A stretch of DNA of 64,000 nt from Strongyloides papillosus (lineage: Eukaryota > Nematoda > Chromadorea > Rhabditida > Strongyloididae). The position numbers and the translations under genes are program-made. Below the pieces are notes generated by a model that did not search any database, was not told the DNA's origin, and was given only the letters and a program-made list of their open reading frames with translations. Shown here piece by piece: positions 9,684 through 23,064 of the stretch; positions within the stretch are counted from its first letter, which is position 1, and each line of letters begins with the position of its first letter. The DNA is taken from NCBI GenBank assembly GCA_005656395.1, contig SRSI01000050.1, forward strand, positions 4,588,001-4,652,000, given 5' to 3'.

Positions 9684-12600
9684 ATGTTTTGCGGATTATA
9701 TGTGGTACAATGTGAGGCTAATGTGGTGGTAGCTCTATTGAAGAAGTCCCATAGACGGTATGGTAATACTCTTATCCATCCCTCTGTTCTGGATACCCAG
9801 GATCCGTTGTTGAGAAGTTTTGCTGATCTTAAGGATGTTCTTAATAGTGTCAGTGATTTGGGTGAAATTAATCCTATTAGTTATCTTAGTCCCTTCCTGG
9901 ACGTTATTAAAAGTGAACATACTAATGGTCCTGTTACGTCTCAAGCTATTACAAGTGTAGAGAAATTTGTTAATTATGGATTAATTGATGATAATAGGTT
10001 TGATTTATAACTTTTCTTATCAGTTTAATTTAATCGTTTTAGTATAAAAGCTTCGATAGCTGTTGAAAGTATAACACAAGCAATAACAAGAGCCAAATTT
10101 ATGGGTGGTAGTGATAACGGGAGTGACGAATGTGTACTATTAAAGATTGTACAAGCCTTAAGATCACTAATAATGTCAAAGTACGGAAGATTATTGTCAG
10201 ATGAGTCTGTTTGTGAAATGATTCAATCCTGTTTCAAGATGGCATTTGAATTAACTTTCTCTGAATTACTAAGAAAAGTCTGTGAAAGTACACTTATGGA
10301 TATGACACAAGTAATATTTAATAGATTACCAAGTTTTGAGGAAAATGTTAGGAACTTATATCCTCACATGCTCCATGCTAGGACAAAAAAGAAGAAAAGA
10401 TTAAGTGAAAAAAGTTTTGTAAATAAGGAACTGATAAATAATACTCCAAAAAAAGTTGAGGAAACAGATTTTTTGGAAGCTGAGGAGGGAAAGATAGCTA
10501 GTGAGAATGATAGGTTACTTGAAAATGAGGAAGTTAAACAAAATTTAATTGAGGAAATAGATGATGGTAACGTTCCTGATGCAGAGAATGATGACTTCTC
10601 CAAGGGATCCAGTGACGCAGAAATGGAGAAACACAACAATGAAGTTCTTAATGAAAAAATAGCTGCAATAAAAGACCAAAAGAAACTTGTATATAGTAGT
10701 GATTCAGAGAATTCTGATACACCACAAGTAATTGACATCATGGATCAGGATGCCAATGGAGAACCGGTAAACAAAAAATTAGCCTCCAAACAACATACAC
10801 CCTATGGATTACCATGTGCTGCAGAACTTTTACGTTTCCTCGCAACAATATCTAATCCATTAAATAAAGATAATACTGAGAACATGATACTTTTATCATT
10901 GAATTTATTGACAGTTGCCTTGGAAGCTGGAGCAGATTACTTTGCTAATTACCAAAGACTCCTACCATTAGTTCAAAATGAACTTTGTCGTTCACTACTT
11001 CAAAATCTAGAGTCAGAGAAGTTACCAATTCTTGCTGCAACAAACAGAGTTTGTTTTCTCCTCTTTGAGGCTTTACGTACCCACCTAAAACTCCAAATGG
11101 AAATGTACTTCCAAAAGTTAAAAAATATTGTTCTCGCTGAACAGAAAGTTTCCTACGAACAAAAAGAGATGGCTTTAGAAGCAATAGTACATATGTGGAA
11201 GATCCCAGGACTGGTAACAGAATTATACCTTAATTACGATTGCGATTCATACTGTTCAAATCTCTTTGAGGAGTTAACAAAACTCCTACTCGAAAATGCC
11301 TTCCCCGTTAATGGATTATTATCAACAAATGTCTTGTCATTAGATGCCTTGTTAGCTGTCATCGAAACTATTGATGGTAATTGTCTTCAAAGACAAGCAA
11401 GTAATGCTGAAACATCAAATCTACCTTTATCGTACACTCAAATCAGGCCAAATAGAATGCCTTCCTCTGAGGATATGCCTTCATTATCACAGGTCATCCA
11501 CCAAAAGAAACAGAAAAAGATTATCACTGAGGGTAACTGAATTGTTTAATCAAAGTCCAAAGAAAGGTATTCAATACTTAATTGAGAAAGGTGTCCTGTC
11601 ACCATCAATGAATCCAACCTGAGATAGCCCATTGGATTCGTGCAAATCCTAGATTAGACAAAAGAAAGATAGCCGAATACATCTGTTCCAGGGAAAGAAA
11701 AGAGATTCTAAAAGCATTTGTTGGGTCATTTAACTTCACAAACACTCGTATAGATGTTGCATTAAGACAATTCCTAGAAGCTTTCCGTCTCCCTGGTGAG
11801 GCAGCCGAAATATCGATGGTAATAGAGTTATTCTCAGAATTTTGGCATTTAGCAAATAATGAACCTTTCAATCATGTTGATGCTGCTTTCACGTTATCTT
11901 ATGCTATTATTATGTTAAATACAGACCAACACAATCCTGTTGTAGGTAAAAATCAACAACGCATGACTGTCGAGTGTTTTAAAAGGAATTTATCAGGGAC
12001 AAATCATGGTGAAGATTTTGATAGTCAGATGTTGGAAGATATTTATAATACAATTAAACATAATGAAATTGTTATGCCAGCTGAACAGTCAGGTGTCGTT
12101 AAATTGAATTATGAATGGAAATTATTACTAAAAAGAATGGAGACTTTTGAGGGGAGATTCCTCCACGCACCTGTTGGTTGGAATGATCAAGATCTTTTCA
12201 GTATTATATGGGGACCTGCAACTGCCTCATTAAGTTTCATCTTCGATAAAAGTGAGGAAGAAAGTATTATGAGTAAAAGTTTGAACTGGTTACAGGAAAT
12301 GTGCCTCAATTGCTGCTCATTATGGGATGTCTGATGTTTTTGATAATCTTATTATACATCTTTGTAAATTTTCAACTCTCCTATCACAATCAACTGACTC
12401 CTCGGATGAGGCTGTTAATGGTGGAGCAAGAACAACAACTGTTAAAGGTTCACTTGTTCCCCAGACTCCAGAAAATGTTGCTGTGGCTTTCGCTGAGAAT
12501 AGGAGAGCTCAACTTGCAACGAAAACAATGTTCCAATTAGTACATATTCATGGAGATATTTTAAGAGAAGGATGGAGGAATGTCCTTGAATGTATTGTTT

Positions 12601-14608
12601 ATTTATTTAAATTTGAAATGTTGCCAAAAATTTTAATTGAAGTTGAAGATTTTGTTGCTCCCTCAAAAGTTATTTCAATCCAAAGGAAGAAAGAAAACAA
12701 AGATAAAAAGAACACAGACAGCAGTCTTTTAAGTTGGTTTGGCTTAGGTTCAAGTAACTATGATTCATCATATGGCGGAAAGTCAAGTGAAGAATACAAA
12801 GAACTACTAGAGACAGCTAAACAAATAATAATTGACTGTCATCCATGAACAACTAATAACAGATGGTAAATATCTTAGAACAAGTGCATTAGTCGAAGTT
12901 GTTAAATAATATTGTTGCTACAAGTGTATCCATTTACGATGACAACCACTTCGAGGGTGATGATAAAAAAGTTGTCAAATTAGGTTACAAAGACGAAGAT
13001 TCAATGATTTTATTGTTAGAAATTATGATATCAATATCATTAGAGAATAAAGATAGACTCGGATCTATATGGCATAGTGTCAAAAGGCACATTGAATGGT
13101 TATTGAATACATTCGGAAAAAATACTTTCATCGTCGAGAGAGCTATCGTTGGTTTATTGAGAATAGCTAATAGAAATTTATATAGATTAAAGGATGATAT
13201 TGCTAATGAGGTTTTACAAAGTTTTAATATTCTTTTGTATCTTAGACCAACAGCATTTTTCCTATTCTCCAAACAAATATCTTTTGGCTTACATGATTTA
13301 TTGAGATTGAATGCTGCAAATGTTCATAAGCGCCAACATTGGGAGATTATATTTGCTTTGATGGAGGCTACCGGTGCAGCAAATTACCCTAAAGAATCTA
13401 TTAAAAGCCATCTTAATGAACCACCTATTCTTAGAGAAGTTGTTAGTGACACAGAAAACAATAGCGTTAGCAAAGATAAATCTACTGATAAAGGATATAC
13501 TTCAGATAAGGGTACAAATGATTATTATACCAAAGGAGAACTATTCCCAACTGATAGTCAACTGTCAATTGGATCAAATAGTGATTGGGTTAAAATTAGA
13601 GACAAGAAATTCGACAAAGAAACAATTGTCCTCGTTTCTGGTTTAGCTAAACATGATTCTCTAGCATTCCTTAAAGTTGGAGAAATCCTATCTTTCCTTG
13701 TTAGAGATTTTGTCCACATAACACCGGAAAACTTTGATTCATGTGTCAAATGTATAAGATCAATGGTTGAAGCTGGAATGAATGGTGGTTTCAATGCCGT
13801 TGGATCAGTTGCTTTAGACGGTAGTAAAAATGTAGGTAGTTCCGATGAGAAGTATGCTTCAAATGAAAGTCTCACTTCAACAGGTTCTGATAAGCAACAA
13901 CAATCACAATTAAGTGAAGCATATTACTATACAACTCTCCAACTCCTCGAACTTTCGTACTCTCTTCACATTAAGGGATATAGTTTCTTTGAGGCATGGT
14001 CTGAATCAGATAAAACAATTGACTCCTCAATTCCACATCTTTGGAAATCGTGTTGGTGTCCGTTGTTGCAAGTTATAGCAAGAGTATGTTGTGATTGTAG
14101 GAGACAAGTACGGACTCAGGCAATAAATACTCTTGTAAGAGCCTTTTTAATCCCGGAATTAGGGAGATTAACTTCCGCAGAGTGGGAAAGTTGTTTTGAT
14201 GATATATTATTCCCATTATTAACAAAATTACTTGAAAACATCTTCCCTATGGACCCAATAGGAATGGAGGAAACAAGAGTTCGGGCAATTCAATTAGTTT
14301 GCAAAGTATTATTAAATCACCTCAATTCACTTCAGACGTTACCAAGTTTCACAAGATTATGGTTGAAATTATTAGAATCAATGAAGAATTACCTATCAAC
14401 AGAGAGATGTGAGATGTTAGTTGAGGCTGTACCAGAGAGTTTAAAAAATATGATTCTCGTTCTCGATAGTATCGGGATGTTCGAGGGGAACGTCCAATTT
14501 TATGATATGACAAAAAAGAAATTAGATGAATTCCTACCAGAGTTAGCTAAAGAAGTTATGAATAAAGAAATTGATAGATCAGTCTCCCAACCACAATACA
14601 ATGTTTAG
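9684..14608 (+). CDS. gbf-1: GBF1-type Arf guanine-nucleotide exchange factor (Sec7 domain), five frame breaks
   Basis: Large Sec7-family exchange factor that loads Arf1 with GTP on early Golgi membranes. Exons are 9684-9997 and 10043-14608 with one 45-base intron (AG before the acceptor reads ...TTTTAG). The N-terminus YVVQCEANVVVALLKK, then DPLLRSF, ESVCEMIQSCF and ELLRKV match the dimerisation and HUS regions of GBF1. A charged linker follows, then TELFNQSPKKGIQYL opens the Sec7 domain, with the catalytic FRLPGEA (glutamic finger) and MLNTDQHN. HDS-type helical repeats run to the stop. The frame is broken five times, each by one extra base (11538, 11620, 12287, 12846, 12907). Skipping these gives exactly 1625 codons including stop, 1624 residues, against about 1859 in human. 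Apart from the breaks the protein is well conserved, so it does not look like an old pseudogene. Confidence 0.9.
11535..11541 (+). other. GBF1 frame break 1 (AAC-T-GAA)
   Basis: In the upstream frame the codon AAC is followed by the stop TGA. Skipping the T at 11538 continues as GAA into ELFNQSPKKG, a conserved motif of GBF1 proteins. Dropping an A or the C here would also restore the frame. Confidence 0.7.
11617..11623 (+). other. GBF1 frame break 2 (ACC-T-GAG)
   Basis: ACC is followed by in-frame TGA. Skipping the T at 11620 joins NPT to EIAHWIRANPRLD, which aligns without a gap to the family. Dropping a C gives the same peptide. Confidence 0.7.
12284..12290 (+). other. GBF1 frame break 3 (AAC-T-GGT)
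   Basis: Here the next zero-frame codon is TGG, not a stop; the unshifted frame ends 15 codons later at 12332-12334. Skipping T at 12287 gives GYRKCASIAAHYG, matching the family's FRKCAMISAHYG block. Confidence 0.7.
12843..12849 (+). other. GBF1 frame break 4 (CCA-T-GAA)
   Basis: CCA is followed by in-frame TGA. Skipping T at 12846 continues as EQLITDGKYLRTSAL. Dropping an A instead gives the same Pro-Glu junction. Confidence 0.65.
12904..12910 (+). other. GBF1 frame break 5 (AAA-T-AAT)
   Basis: AAA is followed by in-frame TAA. Skipping T at 12907 continues as NIVATSVSIYDD into the last long open frame. The break is only 61 bases after break 4. Confidence 0.65.
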
Positions 14609-17600
14609 ATGTCTCCTGAATATATATATATCTATTTTACGATTATTAATATATTACTTCAAAGAAAAATCTATATAATATAGAAATTTTTATTAAATAA
14701 AATAAATCTTATTTTTTTAATTTATGTATATAAGTTATATATATTTTAATATTTAACCTCAAAGTATTTTATCTATATAATAAAAGTATTATCTTTATTA
14801 CATTAATTGGTGTACATTTTCTTTAACATTTTTTTAAACAAATTTATAATTCACTATACATTTTTACTATTACAAAATAATCTTTGATGTTTGTATTATT
14901 TTTAATTAAAAGTAAATATTTCATGTTTACATATCTAATAATTAATGATAAAATGTTATACTTCTTTTAAAGTTTATCAGGAAAAAAAATTCATAATTAA
15001 GAATGTAACAATGGATGATATGTTTTGGAAGTAGATAGTTTGTTAATCTATAACTTCACTTCTTCAATGAAATTAGTTGATATTGTTCTATTCTTCCTAT
15101 TATTCTTTTCGTCCATCTCAATAATAATGTATCCCAAAAGTTGATGTCATCCTAATTTTTTTTATATATCAATCTACAAAAAAACAAATTTTATGGAAAT
15201 AATAATTTTAACCATCAATAAAATTTCTTTTAAAAATTTTGCATGTTAATTTAAAGTGCATTTATATTATGTAAAAAAAATTAGTTTGAGCGTAAAAATT
15301 ATTATTCATGTCTTCAGACAATTAAATGTACTTTGATAAATATGTAGTAAAAAATGTTTAACAGTCTATATTCCCATCATTATTCCTTGTGAAGTATTTA
15401 TTTTTTATTTTATCAAATTACTTACACTACTATTTCCTTTAAAATTTTATCGAGGATGTAAACGTTATAATTATTATAATAATAACTTATTAAAGTAAAT
15501 TACTTTTTGAATATTTGAATATATATGAAAAGATGAATAAATAGTTATCAACTTCGAGAGAAAAAGTGGCACTTAAAGGCTTCAGACAAGGAAATTTTTG
15601 ATAAATATAATTATATATAATATTCTGAGTGATAAGGATAAATTTGACAACTTGTAATCATTTTAACCTCTTTAAAGTGCAATCAATCAATTTCATGAAA
15701 ATTTTGGAACCTTTTCTACCTTCTCCTTTCACTGATAAAAACTTTATAAATAAATATATTGATATGTAATATGAAGAAAATATATTGAAATTATTCATTT
15801 TATTAAAATTGTACTTTACGTTATTATTTTAACATTTTTTTTTAAATAATCATATATTAACATTTGTTAATTTCTTTCCTACTTTTTCAAGTAAACTCAA
15901 TTACTTCGCTATTTACTTTTATTAAGATATTATTATTTATCACATCTTCTTTATAATATTACATATAAAAAGTAAGAAAAACAATTTTATGTCTTTATAA
16001 CTAATTAACTTTATTGAAATTATTGAAATACAAAACAAATATGACTGATAACATTATTATTAACAATCAAAAATAAATATAACGACGACTTAATAACTTT
16101 TCGTTATAAGATTTCACGTATTTAAAAATGACATGTCAAACTTTTTTAAACATTTTATTTATTCATTTTCTATCATATTTTCTCTTTTATCACGATTATT
16201 CATATGTATTATTTATATGCCATTGGTGATCAAAGACAAAAAATTTCTATTAAAAAGGGCATATGTATACCTTATTATGAATTGATAGAAATTATTAATA
16301 ATCCCACTTTATCTTTTTTTTTCTCATGAACATACTAAATTCTCTTCAATAATCCTTTTTTCTTCCTCAATTTATATCTATATATTTTATTTAACAAAAT
16401 TTATTTATATACATAAAATATTTAACCAGTCTAAAAATTTTAAAAGGACACAAAAACATTTTTAATATCCTCTAATATAGGATACTTTTTATCTCACAAT
16501 GTATAGATTATGATAAATGTATATTATACATAAAATGTAGTTTTCAACTTTTTTTATCTTGGTACATCACAAAAAGTTCTTTCTCCTTTTTTACTGTTAT
16601 ACTTCTTTCTCAAAAAAAGGGCAACTACAGAATTTTTCTTTTTATCTTTACACACATAGACAATCTTCATTAATTATTTATATTTATCATATCAAGGAAA
16701 TCACATAAACCAACATTTTCTACTTTTTTTTGTTCTTCTTTTCGTACTTTGTAAAAGAATGAAAAATGTAAAGAACAAAACACATTTTTTAATTATCCTT
16801 ATTTTAAAAATCGCCCCTACTACTGTAAAAAAGTGTAAATATATCTTAACATTTTTTTGTCTTTTATAAGAAACAAAACATATTTAAACTTAAAGGAAGT
16901 GTCGTATTTTTTTTATTTCCTAAATTTTATCTTATATTTAAAAAAAGGCATCTACAACAATGGGAAGAGGGGAAAGAGGGAAAATATAGAAATTTATACA
17001 TATACAAAGAAAATATATATGTAGTTTCAAAATATATATGTGAAAATCTTCCTCATATGATGTAATATTAGGAGGATATATAAATATAATATTTTAGTAT
17101 ATATTTATGAAAAAGTTGAAATAATAATGGTTACTGAAAATTAATAAGAAAAAGAAAGGGTCTTTGGGAAATTTGGAGATTTTTGATAGTGTTCTTCTAT
17201 CACATATATCTCTCTCTCAAAGACCATATCATATACTTATATCTATATATTATAATAATGGATAAAATAAATCTATATTTGATAAGATTGAGTAGACTTT
17301 TTTTGTTACCAACTATATTGTTCTCCTTACAAAATATCCATATATCTTTTTCTTCTCACTTAAATATAATCTGAAAACCCAAAATCTCAATGATCATTTT
17401 TGGTTGTTTAACTTTTTTGTTTTTTACCCTTTCCAGTAAAAGTATTTTTTAACAAAAGAAAATGAACATTTTGATTATTTTAAATGCTTTATTCTCAATG
17501 TCTTTTTGGTAATAAAAACTTTATGATTATTCTCTTAAAATTTCAATAATTTTCTCTCCAATTAAAGTTTAATATTCTAAAAAACTTAATATTCCTCATT

Positions 17601-20600
17601 TATTATTTACATTTATTTTTTAATTACTATTTTTCATTACTATTTATTATTTTTAAAATTTAGTAATCATCCATTTAATTAATTATAAAATATATTTTTG
17701 AAATATTATTTTCATCTTTAATTTAATAACTCACTTATATTATTTTTGAAAATATTATATATTCTTATCATTATGTATTTTAACAATTCAGTTTTTTTAT
17801 CATCCCTCTTCCTCTCCTCCCTCACATTAGACTATACCAAACTTTTATCATCTCTTAATCAAACTGTTTCAAGACATATAATATGTATATATTAAAATTC
17901 ACAACAATGATAATCGTTTTATTTTATCACAATATAAAATTTATTTTCATTTTATTTTCCTCACCCATCAACACATACATATCAAAAAGTCTCTTTTTTT
18001 AAAGATAAAATAATTACTATAAAATAAACTTTTAATATATTTTCATAAGTAATGTGTATATTTTAATAAAATATATATTATATACATTCATTTTGGTACT
18101 TCAAAAATCTTTCCTACAATAACCTAAATTTTTAATTTTCCTTTGCCATCCTTCCTTCAAACTTTTTATTCATCTTCACACACCCACACTTTATTAATTA
18201 TCCCCTTCCATCTTTTTTAAATAATATAAAACCAAAAAAGATAAATAAGAAGAAACTTTTCTTTCCTTTTTTTTGCCTTACTTAATATGTCTAATAAAAT
18301 TACTTTGTGGGAGGATATATAGATAAGATATATAAATATATACTCCTAATTTTATTTTCTTTTAAATATACATTTATACACTAATTATAAACATATATCC
18401 TATATACTATATAGATAAGATTTGATATTTTAAGAAAAAAATAAATACCAGTAAGGATATTTATAGCTACTTTTTTATTCCTATTATTCTCTAATAAAGG
18501 CAAAAAAAGTGCACATATTTTAGCGTATTCAATTTCCTTCAAAAAAAATTATCTCCCGCTTCATAGTTATCTCTATTATCCTCCCACATTTTATAATTTT
18601 CCTCCCTTTCCTTTAACAGCTCTCTCAGGAGATTGTTTTTGTTTTAAGGGGCACATCCAAATGTATACTTTCATACAATGTCTACTTATTTAATGAAACT
18701 ACTTTTTATTTAATATTATTTATTCATATATAAGATTCACTTATATAAATAAAAATTCTTTAACTTCAAATTTCATTTTTCTTCCTGCATTTTTTTAGCA
18801 AAAATTTATGAAAATTAAATAGAATATTTTTTTATGATTCACTTATATTCTTATCTCCTTAATTTATTCATCAAATCGTTTTCTTCTCCTTGTTTTTATT
18901 TTCTTCTAATTTCATTCTCCAGGTGCTTAGAGAAAATTTTTATTTCTATCTTAGTAGGAATGTAGGAAAAAAACCATTTTCAAGTTTATGACCATCAGGA
19001 GACTTTTAAAATTTTATCTCATTCGTGTATTAAGGGTATTTCATATCAATAAAAATTCTTATAATACTTATTAAAAACTTTTTTTTCTTTTAAATACATC
19101 ATCTCCTATTTCCACCCTCTCAATAGTTTTTTGTTCCTATGAGAAATAATAATTTTTTTTTATACATATCATATTCTACAAAAAAATATTATAGGATATC
19201 CTCTCTTAATATGAAAACATTTAAACAATTGTTTTAACAAAAACTTTAGGGGGTACTAAAAAGAAGAATACATATATATTATCATCTCCTCTCCTTCATT
19301 CCAATATATTATTTCTTTATATCCATATATATCAAACAATTTTATCACATATGCATATCTTTGAAAAGCAAAAAGTCTCTACTTACACCAAACAACCAAC
19401 AAAAAGAAGGTTTTATACCATCAAAAACTTTTTTTAAATTCTCCTCCTCATTTTTAGGAGAGGGACATGTATGCATGTACATATCCCTATGAAAAAGAGC
19501 CTCTCTTTTGAAGTAGCTTAATTTTAACAAACTTTTCTCATAATATAAATAAATATATATAATGATACATATATATTTATTTTAACAAAAAGAAAAAAAA
19601 TTAAACTTTAAAATATTTATTTATTTTAATAAAAAATTTAAATTACATATATCTCTTTTCCACTTGCTCTTCTCTTTTTAATCATTATCAAATTTGATTT
19701 ATTACATATAATTAAACTATAACAAAAAAAATTAAAAACTTTCTCTTTATCTCTTACTTTCACTTTCATCTCTTTTATCTCCATTATTTAAAACCTCAAA
19801 AATTACGACATTTTTATGTTATCAAAAAGTATTACAATAAAAAGTTTAAAAAATAATTACATATTTTAATTACATTCCAAAAACCCAAACATTCCAAAGA
19901 GGAAAGAACAAATATTTTAAATTCCATCAAATCAAATAAAAAATTAAAAAGAAAAAATGACAAAATATATTATACGTACATATATTATTTTTTTGAAAAG
20001 GAATTCACCTTTTGTTAAATAGTATTGCATTTTTAAGTAATGATAAAAGAAACACAATAACCTTAGGATAAACTTTTACCTCATTTCATAATAGATGTTT
20101 AATCCTATAACCTATTGAAAAAAATAAAAATGTAATATAAGATTTTCCTCATACACACACAGTTTTATCCAATATCAAAAGTCAATGATAAATTAACTTT
20201 TAATATATCTCATTTTTAACAAACAAATGACAAATTGGTCTTTTACTTCTATCATTTTTATTATTTAACACATTTTTGTTGGAGAAATAGTATAAAAAAT
20301 GTATTTTATTATCATTTTATTAAAAGGTGTATATCCTCTTGAGTAATTGCCTTCTTTTATAAATGAATAATTCTTTTATATTTCGTTTATTTAATGACAA
20401 TAAAATATCAAAGATTCCTTTTTATCACTCTCGCCCTTCTTTTTCACTCCTCTCTCTATTTTAATTTTTATCATTTAATTTAATTTTTCACATATATATA
20501 TATATATCTTTAACACATACAAACTTCTTCATCATTAACCACCAATTATATGTCAATTAATTTTAACATATCGTCTCATTAAACTTACACATAATTAATA

Positions 20601-21039
20601 TCACTTATCTCCTAATGACTCTTAACATTTTGTTTCTCAACTTTTTACCTATTAAAAATTCCTTCTTTCATTCTTTTCAAACAAAAACGGAACCCTTTTC
20701 TTTTCAAAATATTCTTTTTTTTTCTTTCATGCCAAATTATTTGTATATAAAATGTTTAGTTTTTGAATTTTTCTTATCACATTATAAATCTTTATAATAC
20801 CATCTAATATTTATGAGAATACTTGCTTTAATTATTTACTTCCCTCTCTCTCCTTAAATATTTCCTGGATATACATTTTATTATCATTTATAAATTTTTA
20901 AAAATAATATTTTATTTCGAAGTTATTCTAAAATATTAGTTGAAAATATTTTATTGAACATTTCATTTTCAGAAACATAAAAATAAACTAATTAATTATA
21001 TATATTTCATTAAAATTGTTAGATATTAAAAACAAAAAA
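14609..21039. other. Long gene-free stretch, T-rich on + strand
   Basis: About 6.4 kb without any open frame, tRNA or recognisable element. Short open frames here are low-complexity chance runs. The + strand is T-rich and G-poor, with many pyrimidine tracts and (TA)n runs (for example 20491-20507). It ends at VPS36, whose start is preceded by a CATTTTCAG acceptor at 20963-20971 that may be a spliced-leader site. Confidence 0.6.
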
Positions 21040-23064
21040 ATGGATAGAATTACATGGTACCAACAAGGAGAATCAATGGAGGATCTCCTTTGCCAGGCAG
21101 GGAATGTCGGAATATACGATGGTGATTTAAAACAATCAGCCTTCGAGCAAGGAACTGCTTCACTTACCCTACAACGAATAATTTGGGCTGACTCACATGA
21201 TCCTGATTGCCGTCTTGTCCTCCACCATAGTTTGGTTAACAAAATTGATAAACACCATAAATCTATGTTTTCAAAGGGAGGCAAAATTATCGTCCACCTT
21301 GATAAACCACCAAGTAAACTTAATAATGGCCCTGTACAACATTCAACTTTTAATTCTCTTAGACTTGTCTTTAAAAGTGGTGGTGAAGATGAGGTTAGTT
21401 TTATTTATTACTTGGTCTTTTATCGTTTACTATCCCATTTGTTTTTTGGTGGTTTTTTAATATTTACCTCCATTGCATGATAATATTTTTTAATCCATTT
21501 TTGTTATTAAAAAATGTGAAATATAATTTATGTTATTATTTTTAACATTTTATGTGTAATTAATTAATAATGTTTGTCTACTTATATTTCAAACAACCAT
21601 TGATATTGCCTAACTTTCATACATCACTAATTTTATATTTCTAATTTATATACTATCATAAATTAACGATTGAAATATCTTTACTATAACACAACTTACT
21701 ATGTTTAAAATATTAAAACTTTATTTATGTATCTGTTTTGGAGGATAGTATATTTATAAAAATTGAATAAATATCCTTTTTTTATTTTAGTTCTACAAAA
21801 AATATATGGAGGCATTATCAAGGCAAACATGGAAAAGAAATTCATCATCATCCTCCTCTGGAGGATCAAGAAGTTCCTCAAATGCCACTAATCACCATCC
21901 ATCAACTTTTAATACCCCAAACACTACAACCACTACATCATCCTCCTCTCGTGTTGTTGGTATTGGTGGAATTGAAAGAAGAATCAATGAACATCATGCT
22001 AGGACTCATGAAAATATTTCCCAGGTGCGGTCATGAAAAATATATATATTATTTTCTTTTTTTTTATTTTTTTACTTTAATATACATAGTTCCTAAAAAT
22101 TTTTTTTACCTTTATTGTTTATATAATAATCTTATCATTTGGCTTTATTTTTTATATATATATAATTCTTTATATTAATATAATAATTTTTTTGATAAGA
22201 ATTATAACATATATGAACATTTTTTTAACTTTTCAAAACAAAGAGAATAATTCTTTTCCTTTTAACATCTAGAAAAATAATTATTAGAATTCTTCTCCTA
22301 ATCTTTTTATCATAAATCTTACCTCAAAAAAATATTTTTTTTATTTCCTCTTTATATTTTAATTGTCTCAGGCTTTTGAAGATATGAGTAGGCTTATGGA
22401 TCAGGCAAAGGAGATGGTTGCTATGAGTAAAAGTATCACAGAAAAATTGAGGGCTAAAAAAGGAAAAGATATCAATGACGATGAGGTTAATACAATTTTT
22501 CATTTTCCATAAAAAATAACACCCTTTTTTACATTATAGACAGTCCAATTCAAGTCACATCTCCTATCATTAGGTGTAGCAGATCCAGTAACAAAGAGTA
22601 CCTTCGGAAATGGAGCAAAATATTTTGAGAAACTAGCACATGAAATATGTAATGTCCTCGAGACCCCGATACGTGAAGCTGGTGGTATGATAGCGCTACC
22701 AGAAGCATATTGCCGTATAAATAGAGCCCGTGGTACGGAATTAATATCACCAGAAGACTTACTTAATGCATGCCTAAAACTTGAAAGCCTTAATTTAAAT
22801 GTGACTCTCCATAAATTTGATTCGGATGTTTATGTACTTCAATTGAGGGAGAAGTCTATTGAAAGTACCATTGATGAGACATATGAAATTGTATCTAAAT
22901 ATGAGGGAATAACACCAAATGGTTTATCAAAACAGGTTGGTATTAGTGTTATTTTAGCAAAGGAACGTTTAATTGCTGCCGAGAATGAGGGAAGAATTGT
23001 TAGAGATGATTCCGTTGAGGGATTAGCTTTTTATACCAACAAATTTCTTGAATGTATTAATTAA
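21040..23064 (+). CDS. vps-36: VPS36, ESCRT-II subunit
   Basis: Four exons, 21040-21393, 21791-22024, 22372-22485 and 22540-23064, all phase 0 with GT-AG introns. About 408 residues (human 386). ESCRT-II sorts ubiquitinated cargo into multivesicular endosomes. The N-terminus (VGIYDGDLKQSAFEQGTASL, then QRIIWAD) is the GLUE/PH-like lipid-binding domain with the family pattern of a short Tyr-rich start and the GTASLTLQRIIW strand. Exon 2 is a Ser/Thr/Asn-rich linker absent from most relatives. The last exon holds the EAP30 winged-helix part (SHLLSLGVADPVTK, GGMIALPEAYCRINRARGTELISPEDLLNA). An ATG eight codons after an in-frame TTG is chosen as start because it matches the family. The gene converges with the phosphatase on the other strand. 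Confidence 0.92.

Noticed and set aside
10364..10741. 125-codon Ser/Phe-rich frame on the minus strand inside GBF1
   Set aside because: Antisense shadow of the charged GBF1 linker.
17183..17374. 63-codon open frame in the long non-coding stretch
   Set aside because: Low-complexity AT-rich text, no start context, no neighbour exon and no family sign.
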